From: Hydrogenophilales bacterium
Lineage (GTDB): Bacteria; Pseudomonadota; Gammaproteobacteria; Burkholderiales; Eutrophovitaceae
Direction: 5' to 3'
Assembly: GCA_902601765.1 (NCBI GenBank)
Contig: CACKOO010000007.1
Location: 1-48,158 of the forward strand
DNA length: 48,158 nucleotides
Shown here piece by piece: positions 26,467-34,558 of this stretch; the stretch's first letter is position 1; each line of letters begins with the position of its first letter. The position numbers and the translations under genes are program-made. A model generated the notes under the pieces. That model was not told the DNA's origin. It did no database searches and saw only the letters and a list, made by a program, of their open reading frames with translations.

Positions 26467-27272
26467 AAATATGCATTATTGGTGGTAGTCATCCGCGCCA
26501 CCGTTTCCTGGTTGAAAAACTATTTTCTTTAAGTAGGGATGTCCATGTTATTTGTGCCGAAAGAGAAAGTTTATTGCGTGAAAATGAAAATATACGGGAC
26601 CATAGATTGAGTAAGTTGATGAAAATACATTTCGACGATAGATTTAATATTGAGCAAACGGTTTTTGGAGATGAAGACCTTTCTGTTTTCTGTAAAAAAA
26701 ATCAAATTAACTTTTATGGTGTTACAAAAGATAATTTCAATAGTACCGATACGAAGAAATTTTTCCGTAATACTCGAGCAGACATATGTGTTGTTGCGGG
26801 ATCCTATATTCTAGATAACGAATTTTTGTCTTTATTACCGGAAAAATCTGTTAATATTCATTTAGGGCTTTCGCCCTGGTATCGAGGATCAGCGACTCTC
26901 TTTTGGCCCACTTATAATTTAGAACCTTGGAATACGGGCGTAACTCTTCACAAAATGACCGAGCTTCCAGATGGAGGGGGCATATATGCGCAGAGCGGGT
27001 CGATTCTAAATCCGGAATATGGGGTTCATGAAACCGCCACTGAGGCGATAAAACTAGGCTCTGAGCTCTTATTTGAATTGGTAAGTGAATTTAGGTCAGG
27101 AAAAAATATTGAGGTTACACCGCAAAGGTTGGTGGGGAGATCTTACTTGTTTTCTCAGTTCAGGCCGGAGCATTTAATAGCCATATACGAAAAATTTGAT
27201 AACAGAGTGGTTAAATATCTAACTTCAGTTTATGAAAAATTACCTGAACCTAAGCTCATTAACAACTTGTGA
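26463..27272 (+). CDS. Formyltransferase-family protein
   Basis: 269 residues with the folate-dependent formyltransferase core. The catalytic triad is visible: Asn and His in VNIHLGLSPWYRGSA and Asp in ELPDGGGIYAQ, following TGVTLHKM. It lacks the C-terminal domain that tRNA formyltransferases use, and instead ends with RSYLFSQFRPEHL. In a glycan locus the natural role is N-formylation of an amino sugar with N10-formyl-tetrahydrofolate, as in Qui3N and Qui4N formyltransferases. It is co-transcribed with the oxidoreductases and CMP-sugar synthetase, so the acceptor may be the amino sugar made by that set. Confidence 0.85.
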   Translation: MKICIIGGSHPRHRFLVEKLFSLSRDVHVICAERESLLRENENIRDHRLSKLMKIHFDDRFNIEQTVFGDEDLSVFCKKNQINFYGVTKDNFNSTDTKKFFRNTRADICVVAGSYILDNEFLSLLPEKSVNIHLGLSPWYRGSATLFWPTYNLEPWNTGVTLHKMTELPDGGGIYAQSGSILNPEYGVHETATEAIKLGSELLFELVSEFRSGKNIEVTPQRLVGRSYLFSQFRPEHLIAIYEKFDNRVVKYLTSVYEKLPEPKLINNL

Positions 27273-27284
27273 GAATTTTCAGCT

Positions 27285-27971
27285 ATGTCCAGTAGAACGC
27301 AGGTTTGTCATATCCTTGGGAATGGCCCGTCATTAGCGAAATACGAATTCGTAAAATACAGGAACGTATTAACTATTGGTACTAATCGTTTACTTTTTGT
27401 TGATAGGTTTTGGCAGTGTACAAGCCCAGTGTTTTGCTTTAGCGAAGAGCGGTTGCTAAAAGATAAAGTGTTTATTGATTTAGTAGTACAAAAAAGCAGA
27501 AACTACAAAGTATTTGCCTCAGATAAAATAATTTCCGGTATTAATAAATTAGGCTTTGACGGAAAACACATACAATCCGTTGATAAAATCTTACAAAGTT
27601 TTAATCTTTTGCAAAAATTCCGAAAACAATTCCCGGTTCCGGGGGAGTTGGAAAAAACTGTTGTTATCGATGTGGCTATTCCAGTTGCACTGATGTATCA
27701 ATGTGCGGATATTGTTTTTTTTGGGTGCGAGTTTTCGTATGGAAACAAAAATCAAAATGTAAGTAAAAATCCAGACTACTTTTTACAACGTGATGAATTC
27801 ATCTTTGATCACTCTAATCAGTCAGCTATTAATTGGTCGGATATTAATGTCCAGAGAATGATTGATATAAAAAAATGGCTGATTTTTTTCTCAATTCATT
27901 TATACGACGAGTCCGGTGGTCGATTAAAAGATCATGGGTTCAAGAAATATTCTCAAAAAATTAAAAACTAG
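27285..27971 (+). CDS. GNGPSL-motif protein, possible CMP-sugar glycosyltransferase
   Basis: 228 residues starting with VCHILGNGPSLAKYEF. The G-x-GPS-L motif with a following TIGTNR is shared by the GT42 sialyltransferases (Cst type) and by the MAF/DUF115 proteins that transfer nonulosonic acids. In GT42 enzymes this loop binds CMP-sugar. A later IDVAIPVALMYQCADIVFFGCEFSYG segment matches the DUF115-like core helix and strand. With the CMP-sugar synthetase upstream, a role as the transferase for that CMP-sugar is a fair inference. The catalytic histidine of GT42 cannot be assigned with certainty. It could also be a DUF115 protein of other function. Confidence 0.7.
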   Translation: MSSRTQVCHILGNGPSLAKYEFVKYRNVLTIGTNRLLFVDRFWQCTSPVFCFSEERLLKDKVFIDLVVQKSRNYKVFASDKIISGINKLGFDGKHIQSVDKILQSFNLLQKFRKQFPVPGELEKTVVIDVAIPVALMYQCADIVFFGCEFSYGNKNQNVSKNPDYFLQRDEFIFDHSNQSAINWSDINVQRMIDIKKWLIFFSIHLYDESGGRLKDHGFKKYSQKIKN

Positions 27972-27982
27972 AGAAACGAAAA

Positions 27983-28343
27983 ATGAATAATTCTATTCAA
28001 GTTGAAATGCTGAATGTTTCTACTCGGTTAAATGTTTGGGGACTTATTGATTAAGCAACACTGAGTCGTTTGATTTTTGTAATTTTTCTAGTATTTTTAG
28101 GATCGATAGTGAAGCTAATTTTTATCGGCGCCGTTATTCCTTTATTTCATGTATTGATCAATCCCGACCAAGAATTGAAAGCAATACAAACTATGACTCC
28201 ATACAGCTTTTTATAAATTATTTATTAAATCCTTAAATATTTTTAGGCGTTACTATTATAAGTATTATCACATCGGTGTTTTAAGAATTGCACTAATTTT
28301 TGTCAATAGTTTGATTGTTAACGAAATAGCTTATATGTAGGCC
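27983..28343 (+). pseudogene. Decayed copy of the ABC flippase gene (N-terminal part)
   Basis: Translation gives LSRLIFVIFLVFLGSI, then IGAVIPLFHVLINPDQ, close to the intact ABC protein at 30195 (GRLFFVIFLVFLGSV, IGAVIPLLHVLINPDQ). Nucleotide similarity is obvious over about 350 bases, for example a shared TTTTTGTAATTTTTCTAGT. The copy is broken: a TAA replaces the CAA of LIDQ at codon 24, and several later stops and frameshifts occur. Alignment fades near 28343 and nothing of the ATPase domain follows. It looks like a relic of a duplicated or replaced flippase gene. Confidence 0.85.
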
Positions 28344-28472
28344 CAAAAAATTAAAAAACATAAAACCAAGATATTTTGTTGCTTGAAATAGCATAAAGAG
28401 TAAAAGTGTCATGGTGATTAAAAAATATAAATTAAAGACACAGCAATATCAGATAACTTAAACGTACTTTTC

Positions 28473-29119
28473 CTAATGTGTAAAGTGAAGAATTATAACG
28501 TGCCTTTCATTACTAATATTCCCTGCTTTATGTATAGTATTAGTATTAAATATCACACCGTCATCAGATTCCTTTGTTGTTGCCTTTTCAAATTGTCTTA
28601 TCAGTCGCTTAAAAAAAGGAAGGTGGTAGCACCCTTTTTAGATATAAGAATTCTATTTCTTGAAATTTTAGATAAAAAATTCGAAAATCTAGGATAAAAT
28701 GACTTATGACTTTTTGATAAGAATTGTGTCGCAGTACTGGGGTTACATCCCTTAATATGGAGCATAATCTTAGTTTTAAGATATGTATCAAAGTGCCATA
28801 CATGATTTCGATGCTCGGATCCTTTTTTGTCAATCACATAATAAATAGTTTCCAGATTAAGATTAGACAAATAATCATCATTGATTAATAGCTTGTCAAA
28901 AATCTTTTTACCTTCTTTTAGAGATAAGAATTCTTTTGGTTCAATAATAAATACAGACGATCGGTTTTTATCTTCATTTTTAGATGGTACAGATATTCCA
29001 TTTTTTTTTCCCAACTTTAAATGTATATTGTATAAAGATGGAATAAATTCTTTTATATTACCAATAGGAGACCAACCGTTATCTGAAAGTAATCTTTGTT
29101 TATAAACCAAATTATTCAT
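28473..29119 (-). pseudogene. Phytanoyl-CoA dioxygenase (PhyH)-type gene with one frameshift
   Basis: From ATG 29119 the frame reads to 28601, with the Fe(II) ligands His-x-Asp in HVWHFDTYLKTK. The stop there is caused by a frame change at a 7-T tract (coding strand; 28611-28617). One extra T would restore a reading frame to 28473, giving DDGVIFNTNTIHKAGN and SNERHVIILHFTH, which hold the distal iron-binding His and the 2-oxoglutarate-binding Arg, as in PhyH enzymes. The broken gene therefore was a full-length 2-oxoglutarate oxygenase. It may be a pseudogene, a phase-variable gene, or a sequencing error in a homopolymer. Partial open frame alone lacks the distal ligands. Confidence 0.82.
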
Positions 29120-29246
29120 AAATTTTCCCAATATTTCATTTCAGCTTTTGATACATTATAATGCCTACCTTTTATTCAATTAAGTTCAAAAAATTAATCG
29201 TTATTTGTAGTAATGAGATAGTAACATAGGAAAAACTAAATCTTTT

Positions 29247-29612
29247 TTAATTTTGAAATGGTTTTTCAACTAAAAACCTATCAGCATTCGTTTTTAGTCC
29301 ATACCTATCTAGTGTATTAGAATAGTCTTAATCAAATTTAACAACATGATCAACATAGCAATTGTCAGGTATAATCTTATATTTAGTTTTCTTGTTTAAT
29401 GAAATAGGAACAGATCAATTCAGCACCTTATCTTTTTAAAGTAACCTACTAAGTTCTTTAACCGCAGACTTATAATCTAGAATGTATTCTAAAACTCTTT
29501 GGCAAACAATTAAATCAAACGAATTATTTTGGGAATTTCATGGACATCGGAAATAAGCTTGTTGGTGTACAGGAGCTGTCTATATCCCTAGTCGTAACAT
29601 TAACCAAAAACT
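29247..29612 (-). pseudogene. Decayed SAM-dependent methyltransferase
   Basis: Fragments of a Methyltransf_11-type protein are spread over frames on the minus strand: LISDVHEIP, then after a +1 shift SFDLIVCQRVLEYI and DYKSAVKELSRLL, then, past stops and another shift, IIPDNCYVDHVVKFD and YSNTLDRYGLKTNADRF. The order fits motif post-I, the EHI-like segment, the KELxRxL helix and the C-terminal HVRKF segment of such enzymes. No start or intact frame remains. It lies directly upstream of the broken PhyH gene and probably formed a two-gene unit with it. Confidence 0.78.
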
Positions 29613-29651
29613 ATCATATTCATAGTGTAATAACAAAAAAGGAGATCAATT

Positions 29652-30053
29652 ATGAGTTACATATATGAATTGTCTGCTTATCGATATGGTAGTGAACACA
29701 CAACTGGAACGATGCCAAATTCGGTTACTGAATATTGGTTAGAGAAAGGTCCGGAGGACTTTGGCGGATTATCAATGCCCTGGGATAGGAAAGAGAATTA
29801 CACCAAAATTCCCAAGCAGTTTCAACTCAATGAGTGGAGTGAAATAGATAACATCATGCATGAATGTACTGTTGCGTTAAAAGAAACCTTCATCTCTTTA
29901 AGCGGTGCCTCTGGGATCATGCCTCACCGTCATGGGGATTCCTTTAGTGACGCTCAGGGGTCATATTATTGGATATACGAGTACGAAAATTCAGCGGAGA
30001 GAAAACCCCGAATAGAGCCCGGGGAACCTGAAATAGGGGACGAAGATCATTAG
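29652..30053 (+). CDS. Hypothetical acidic protein, 133 residues
   Basis: Starts after a very strong AAAAAAGGAGAT ribosome site, 5 bases before the ATG. I do not recognise the family. No signal peptide or membrane helix is seen. The sequence is rich in Glu, Asp, Tyr and Trp (MSYIYELSAYRYGSEHTTG at the start, a WSEIDNIMHEC helix, SYYWIYEYE), and the C-terminus is an acidic Pro/Glu tail (RIEPGEPEIGDEDH). Its base composition is less AT-rich than the flanking graveyard. Lying between broken genes and the intact flippase, it may be a newcomer, or an unrelated survivor. Confidence 0.65.
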   Translation: MSYIYELSAYRYGSEHTTGTMPNSVTEYWLEKGPEDFGGLSMPWDRKENYTKIPKQFQLNEWSEIDNIMHECTVALKETFISLSGASGIMPHRHGDSFSDAQGSYYWIYEYENSAERKPRIEPGEPEIGDEDH

Positions 30054-30194
30054 CGGCGAAAATTTTTTTTGTACTATAGATATTTTATATAAGTTTTTTG
30101 TTGCCGGTAACTTATGTGGGAGAGGCTTGGTGGCTCAAAAAATCATCGATTTGAGAAATATTTCAATGAAGTTAAAAATTAGGTATACAATAAA

Positions 30195-31958
30195 ATGAAC
30201 AGTCAAATTCAAAATGAAAAAGCTAAGGTTTCTCCTTGGTTAAAAGTATGGAGTCTGATTGATCAATCCACACGAGGCCGTTTATTTTTTGTAATTTTTC
30301 TAGTTTTTTTAGGATCAGTAGCCGAGCTAATTTCTATTGGTGCTGTTATTCCTTTACTACATGTCCTGATTAATCCCGATCAAGGGTTGAATATAGTAAA
30401 AAACTATTCTGTTTTACAGCCTTTTATAAATTATTTATTTAATCCTAAAGTAATTTTAAGTGTCTTTATTATAAGCATCATGGTATCGATGTTTTTAAGA
30501 ATGGCACTCGTTTGGGTTAATAGTTTAATTATTCACGAAATAGGCCATTCATTTTCAAAAATAATTTTTGATAACTCGATTAGATCTTCTTTGAAGAAAC
30601 GATCTAGTTTTAATACTAGCGATGTTCAAGCTGCAGTGAATAAAGTACAGGTTTTGGTGCACCAAGTATTCTTTCCTATATTAGATTCCGTAACATCATT
30701 GTTTATGACTTTAATTATTTTAGCTGGGCTAAGTGTACTTTCAATTCAAACTACCATGACAGTTTTTTCTGTCTTACTACTAGTGTATTTAATTCTAATA
30801 GGGTTCATAAAAAAAAGCTTGAGATCCATTAGAGATGATTTAAACACCACAGTTGAAAAAAAGATAAAAATCGTTCAAGAATCCTTGGGGGCATTACGTG
30901 ACATATTAATCTTCAAGTGCTACGGCTATTTTAATGAGAGGTTTGCCTCGACTGATTATCGCTTTCGTAAAGCTCATATAAAGTTAGCGATGTTTTCGGA
31001 TTGCCCCAAATTCATGATTGAGGCATGTATGATATGTGGGATTATGTTTGTTTTTTATGGGGTTTCGCAAAACGATGGTGGTGCGATGTCGGCGATTCCT
31101 GTGTTTGCTGCTTTAGTGCTTGCAGTCCAGAGGTTATTGCCCCTGTTACAACGAATGTACCGAGGCTGGAGTGTGGTCTCTGCTCAGCGCGAGGTTGTCT
31201 GGGCAATTTTGGAATGGATGTCGGTTGATAAAGATGAGAAAGTTTTAGATATTACTGCAAAAGACCAGAGAATTTTGTTTGAAAAAAATATTTCTCTCGC
31301 AAACGTATGTTTTTCATACCGGTCTGATGCAGGAGCAGAATATATTTTAGAAAATCTCAACCTTGATATTAAAAAAGGAGAGAGAATAGCATTTATAGGT
31401 TCATCAGGATCAGGGAAAAGTACCTTGTGCGATATTTTGATGGGACTGTTAAAACCCACCGACGGCGTCATGAGCGTTGATGGAATTCCAATTGAGACAA
31501 GTATGCAAAGATTAAGTTGGGGTGAGCACATTGCACATGTACCACAAGAATCTTTTTTACTTGATGGTACTGTCAAAGAAAATATCGCTTTTGGCGTAGA
31601 ACCCGGCGCTGTTAAAAGAGAAAAAATTGAAATAGCGTTAAAAGAATCAGGAGCAATAAAGTTTGTGGAAAATTTACCGCACGGGGTAAATACACGTGTA
31701 GGAGAGGCGGGATTATTGCTCTCGGGTGGACAAAGACAGAGACTTGCTATCGCGAGAGCCATTTACCGAGATAGAGATTTTTTGATTTTTGACGAGGCGA
31801 GCTCTTCTCTGGATGATAATAGTCAAGAAAGTATAATTAAAATGATAAGCGAATTACCGAAATCTATCACCATTGTTTGGGTATCCCACCGCGTGAATTC
31901 CGTGGAATTTTGCGATAGAATCTACGAAGTAAAGTCGAAAACTATACAGAGGGGGTAG
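30195..31958 (+). CDS. ABC-type lipid-linked glycan flippase (PglK/MsbA-like)
   Basis: Fused transmembrane and ATPase ABC exporter of 587 residues. About six helices occupy 30-320. The ATPase has Walker A GSSGSGKST, Q-loop HVPQESFLLDGTV, signature LLSGGQRQR, Walker B FLIFDEASSSLDD and the switch WVSHR. PglK-type exporters flip undecaprenyl-linked oligosaccharides, replacing Wzx. No other flippase is in the locus, so it probably moves the finished unit to the periplasm. A decayed relative sits at 27983. The spacer of 141 bases upstream holds no gene. Confidence 0.9.
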   Translation: MNSQIQNEKAKVSPWLKVWSLIDQSTRGRLFFVIFLVFLGSVAELISIGAVIPLLHVLINPDQGLNIVKNYSVLQPFINYLFNPKVILSVFIISIMVSMFLRMALVWVNSLIIHEIGHSFSKIIFDNSIRSSLKKRSSFNTSDVQAAVNKVQVLVHQVFFPILDSVTSLFMTLIILAGLSVLSIQTTMTVFSVLLLVYLILIGFIKKSLRSIRDDLNTTVEKKIKIVQESLGALRDILIFKCYGYFNERFASTDYRFRKAHIKLAMFSDCPKFMIEACMICGIMFVFYGVSQNDGGAMSAIPVFAALVLAVQRLLPLLQRMYRGWSVVSAQREVVWAILEWMSVDKDEKVLDITAKDQRILFEKNISLANVCFSYRSDAGAEYILENLNLDIKKGERIAFIGSSGSGKSTLCDILMGLLKPTDGVMSVDGIPIETSMQRLSWGEHIAHVPQESFLLDGTVKENIAFGVEPGAVKREKIEIALKESGAIKFVENLPHGVNTRVGEAGLLLSGGQRQRLAIARAIYRDRDFLIFDEASSSLDDNSQESIIKMISELPKSITIVWVSHRVNSVEFCDRIYEVKSKTIQRG

Positions 31959-31962
31959 TAAC

Positions 31963-32147
31963 TTGCGTATTACAATTAAAAATGTAGATCACGAGGAAAC
32001 ATATAATCTGTGATTAAAGATTACGTACTTCTAGATAAAAAAGAAACCTTCATTGTTTCAGATCAATCCGGAGCTCATTCACAAGAACCAAATAAAACTA
32101 GATACGTTTTAGTTCGTAATATCACGGAATCTAGTATCAACTACTAA
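31963..32147 (+). other. Possible small broken gene between the flippase and the propeller gene
   Basis: A frame from TTG 31963, with GGGGG seven bases upstream, codes RITIKNVDHEETYN and then stops. A GTG at 32010 opens a second frame (IKDYVLLDKKETFIVSD and on to NITESSINY, TAA at 32145-32147, 45 residues). The two peptides read naturally as one protein of about 60 residues split by a frameshift near 32008, or the second frame may be a small gene of its own. No family is recognised and GAGGAA before the GTG is rather far away. Confidence 0.35.
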
Positions 32148-32161
32148 ATAGGGGGCACGTT

Positions 32162-33262
32162 ATGAATACTCTTGCAAAAATATTGTTCGGCTGTTTTCTC
32201 ACTACCATAGTTGGATTATTTTTCCTCTCAGAGAGACCAACTGTTCTGGTAGATAAAATTCTGTATAGAATGGACATATTTACAGAAAAAACGATGGACG
32301 GTTTTAAGCAAGACAAAGCGGTAGTAAACCAAGAATGGAAGGTTTTTATCCTAGATGTGTGTTGTGATTTTCCTATAGATTTTAGAGTTGAGGAAGTTCA
32401 CTCTGTTGACCTAGATCACTTTCCCGAAAACGGTAACCATGAAATAGACCACTGGGATCCGTTTTTACTAAAAACTAATAATGATGGAACTTTTACTATA
32501 CTTTACGAGACTGCCTACTTTGATGAAAGTAAACAATGGAACATCACAATAAATGAAGCTACGATAAATAATAACGGGTCGGTTTTGCACAGCGAGGTCA
32601 AATATGATCCAAAGCATAAAATTAGTTATCCTATTCCCGTAAAAATGGCTGATGGAACTCAGTTGATTGGTCTAGAAGAATTTGAGTCCAAAACCGGATT
32701 TCCTGGTTTTTATCGTTATGATGAAGGGCTTTGTAGGGAATCTTCATGTTTAGAGCAGGGGGGCACTTACCCAGTTAATGTGGCAATGTTTGACCCCACT
32801 GTTTTGTATAAAGATGGAGTATATTTTTTATTTGGAACCGATGGCGACGGATACCTAAGGTTGTTTTACGGTGAAGATTTGCTAAGCAATAATAGTTTTA
32901 CCGAGCATCCAGACAGTCCAATTACAAACGACCCTATTGTAAACCGAAGCGCAGGAAAAATCTTTCAGATTAAAGGAAAATTATACCGTCCTACTATGTA
33001 TAACACGGAGGCATATGGCCGGGGAGTAAATCTTCAGGAAATAATTCAATTAGACACTAAAGTCTTCACAGAAAAAAATGTTGCCAACAAAATATTCAAA
33101 GGCACAAAATTTGAAGATTTTAATGATGGACTGTATCACCATATTGATATTTTATCTGAGAGAAATGAGACAGGTGAAGTAAGGCTTTTAGTGGACGGGG
33201 CTAAAGAAGTTTATTGGCAGTTGCACGGGAAACGATTGCCTATAAAAATGAAGCAAGAGTAA
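32162..33262 (+). CDS. Anchored five-blade beta-propeller protein (GINT1 N-terminal-like)
   Basis: 366 residues. A single N-terminal helix (ILFGCFLTTIVGLFFLS) anchors the protein; the rest lies outside the cytoplasm. It has repeated D-x(n)-DGTFTILYET and DPTVLYKDGVYFLFGTDGDG blades, and RSAGKIFQIKGKLYRP then TEAYGRGVNLQEI. These resemble the beta-propeller domain that heads plant glucosamine inositol-phosphorylceramide transferase 1 and that also occurs with bacterial formyltransferases. A function in glycan binding or hydrolysis (GH43-like fold) is inferred only. No catalytic residue is claimed. Confidence 0.72.
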   Translation: MNTLAKILFGCFLTTIVGLFFLSERPTVLVDKILYRMDIFTEKTMDGFKQDKAVVNQEWKVFILDVCCDFPIDFRVEEVHSVDLDHFPENGNHEIDHWDPFLLKTNNDGTFTILYETAYFDESKQWNITINEATINNNGSVLHSEVKYDPKHKISYPIPVKMADGTQLIGLEEFESKTGFPGFYRYDEGLCRESSCLEQGGTYPVNVAMFDPTVLYKDGVYFLFGTDGDGYLRLFYGEDLLSNNSFTEHPDSPITNDPIVNRSAGKIFQIKGKLYRPTMYNTEAYGRGVNLQEIIQLDTKVFTEKNVANKIFKGTKFEDFNDGLYHHIDILSERNETGEVRLLVDGAKEVYWQLHGKRLPIKMKQE

Positions 33263-33331
33263 AATTTTTGTCAAACCAATAGTGTCCATTAAAATCACAT
33301 TGGTACCTATATACTAATAAGAAAGCAAATA

Positions 33332-34558
33332 ATGAAGGTTGTTTTTTTGGCGAATGGTTTAACACATTATTACAATCATGTCTTATCAAAACTTCACTCA
33401 GAGGACGATATAAATCTAACGGTTATCGCACCACTTGGGAATAGTTCTTTTGTAGGCGAGGGAGTCCAGCGGACGAAACAGGGGATAAATTTTCCTCTTT
33501 TCGAGTTGCCCGAGAAGCATAATTTCCTTTATTCATCATTTTCCGGACTCTCTGATGTTTTAGTACAGATCAAACCTAATATCGTTATCCTTGTCGCTCC
33601 GTATTTACGAGCATTTATGTTTGATTTGAGATTAAAAAAAACCATGAGAAATATTGGAGCCAAATTAATATTAAAAGATATTCCTTTTCGGTTGAAAACA
33701 TATGATGCAGCCAAAAAAGAAATTCATCTGAATCCTCGAGTTTTCTGTTCACAAGAAAGCTTTTTGAAAAATTTTATAAAATTAATCGGTATTAAAAAAA
33801 TTTTCCTAATGGCGGCTCTTGAAATCAGAAAAAAAGCGTACCAGATCCCGGACGCGCATGTAAACTATATTGAGGCTACTAGTATATGGGAAAGTTACGG
33901 GGTTGATAAATCTCGTATTTTTATCACGAGAAATTCTCCGGATACCGATAGATTATTTTCTATAAAAAAGAAAGTTGAAAGAACCCCTTTACTTCTTGAA
34001 AAATCTTCGTTTCGCATAATACATGTCGGCAGATTAGTTAAGTGGAAAAACGTCGACATGTTAATTAGAGTGTTTGCAAAAATAAGGAAAATAGCTACTA
34101 AGTCTGATCTTATTATCATTGGAAAAGGCCCTGAACTTAATGGTTTGAAAGAACTAACTCATGACTTGCAAATTAGTAGTTACGTCAAATTTCTTGGGGG
34201 TGTTTACGACCCAGAGATACTAGGAAAATATTTATTAGAGTCATCAGTATATGTATTGGCTGGAATGGGTGGCATATCAATAAATGATGCGATGTGTTTT
34301 GGATTGCCTGTTTTAGTTTCAGTAGGAGATGGAACCGAAAAAATTCTTGTGAGAGAAGGTGTAAATGGCAAATACTTCAAAGATGGAAGCGAGCAGGATT
34401 TATATATGAAACTCAAATGGTTTGTAGAAAACCAAAATCAATTAAGTAGAATGGGAAGGGAGTCAATTCGTATTATAAAAAACGATGTTAATATTAAAAC
34501 TGTTATTGATGGCTATAAGCTCGCATTTGATTATGTAGTTAAAAACGCGGAGCCTTGA
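33332..34558 (+). CDS. GT4-family glycosyltransferase
   Basis: GT-B fold glycosyltransferase of 408 residues. The C-terminal half has IIHVGRLVKWKNVDMLIRVF, IIGKGPELNGLKEL and VKFLGGVYD, standard for GT4 (Glycos_transf_1). The usual E-x(7)-E motif is altered to MGGISINDAMCFGLPVL, with Asn-Asp where Glu is common, so activity could differ. No membrane helix. Its stop TGA shares one base with the next gene's ATG, and the two are probably translated together. The donor is unknown; GDP-fucose is one possibility, given the cluster. Confidence 0.85.
   Translation: MKVVFLANGLTHYYNHVLSKLHSEDDINLTVIAPLGNSSFVGEGVQRTKQGINFPLFELPEKHNFLYSSFSGLSDVLVQIKPNIVILVAPYLRAFMFDLRLKKTMRNIGAKLILKDIPFRLKTYDAAKKEIHLNPRVFCSQESFLKNFIKLIGIKKIFLMAALEIRKKAYQIPDAHVNYIEATSIWESYGVDKSRIFITRNSPDTDRLFSIKKKVERTPLLLEKSSFRIIHVGRLVKWKNVDMLIRVFAKIRKIATKSDLIIIGKGPELNGLKELTHDLQISSYVKFLGGVYDPEILGKYLLESSVYVLAGMGGISINDAMCFGLPVLVSVGDGTEKILVREGVNGKYFKDGSEQDLYMKLKWFVENQNQLSRMGRESIRIIKNDVNIKTVIDGYKLAFDYVVKNAEP

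Noticed and set aside
28476..28697. Plus-strand frame over the broken PhyH gene
   Set aside because: The minus strand carries recognisable PhyH residues in this stretch; the plus frame is an overlap artefact.
31184..31762. 192-codon frame opposite the ABC ATPase domain
   Set aside because: It mirrors the conserved Walker and signature motifs of the ABC gene on the other strand; long shadows are common there.
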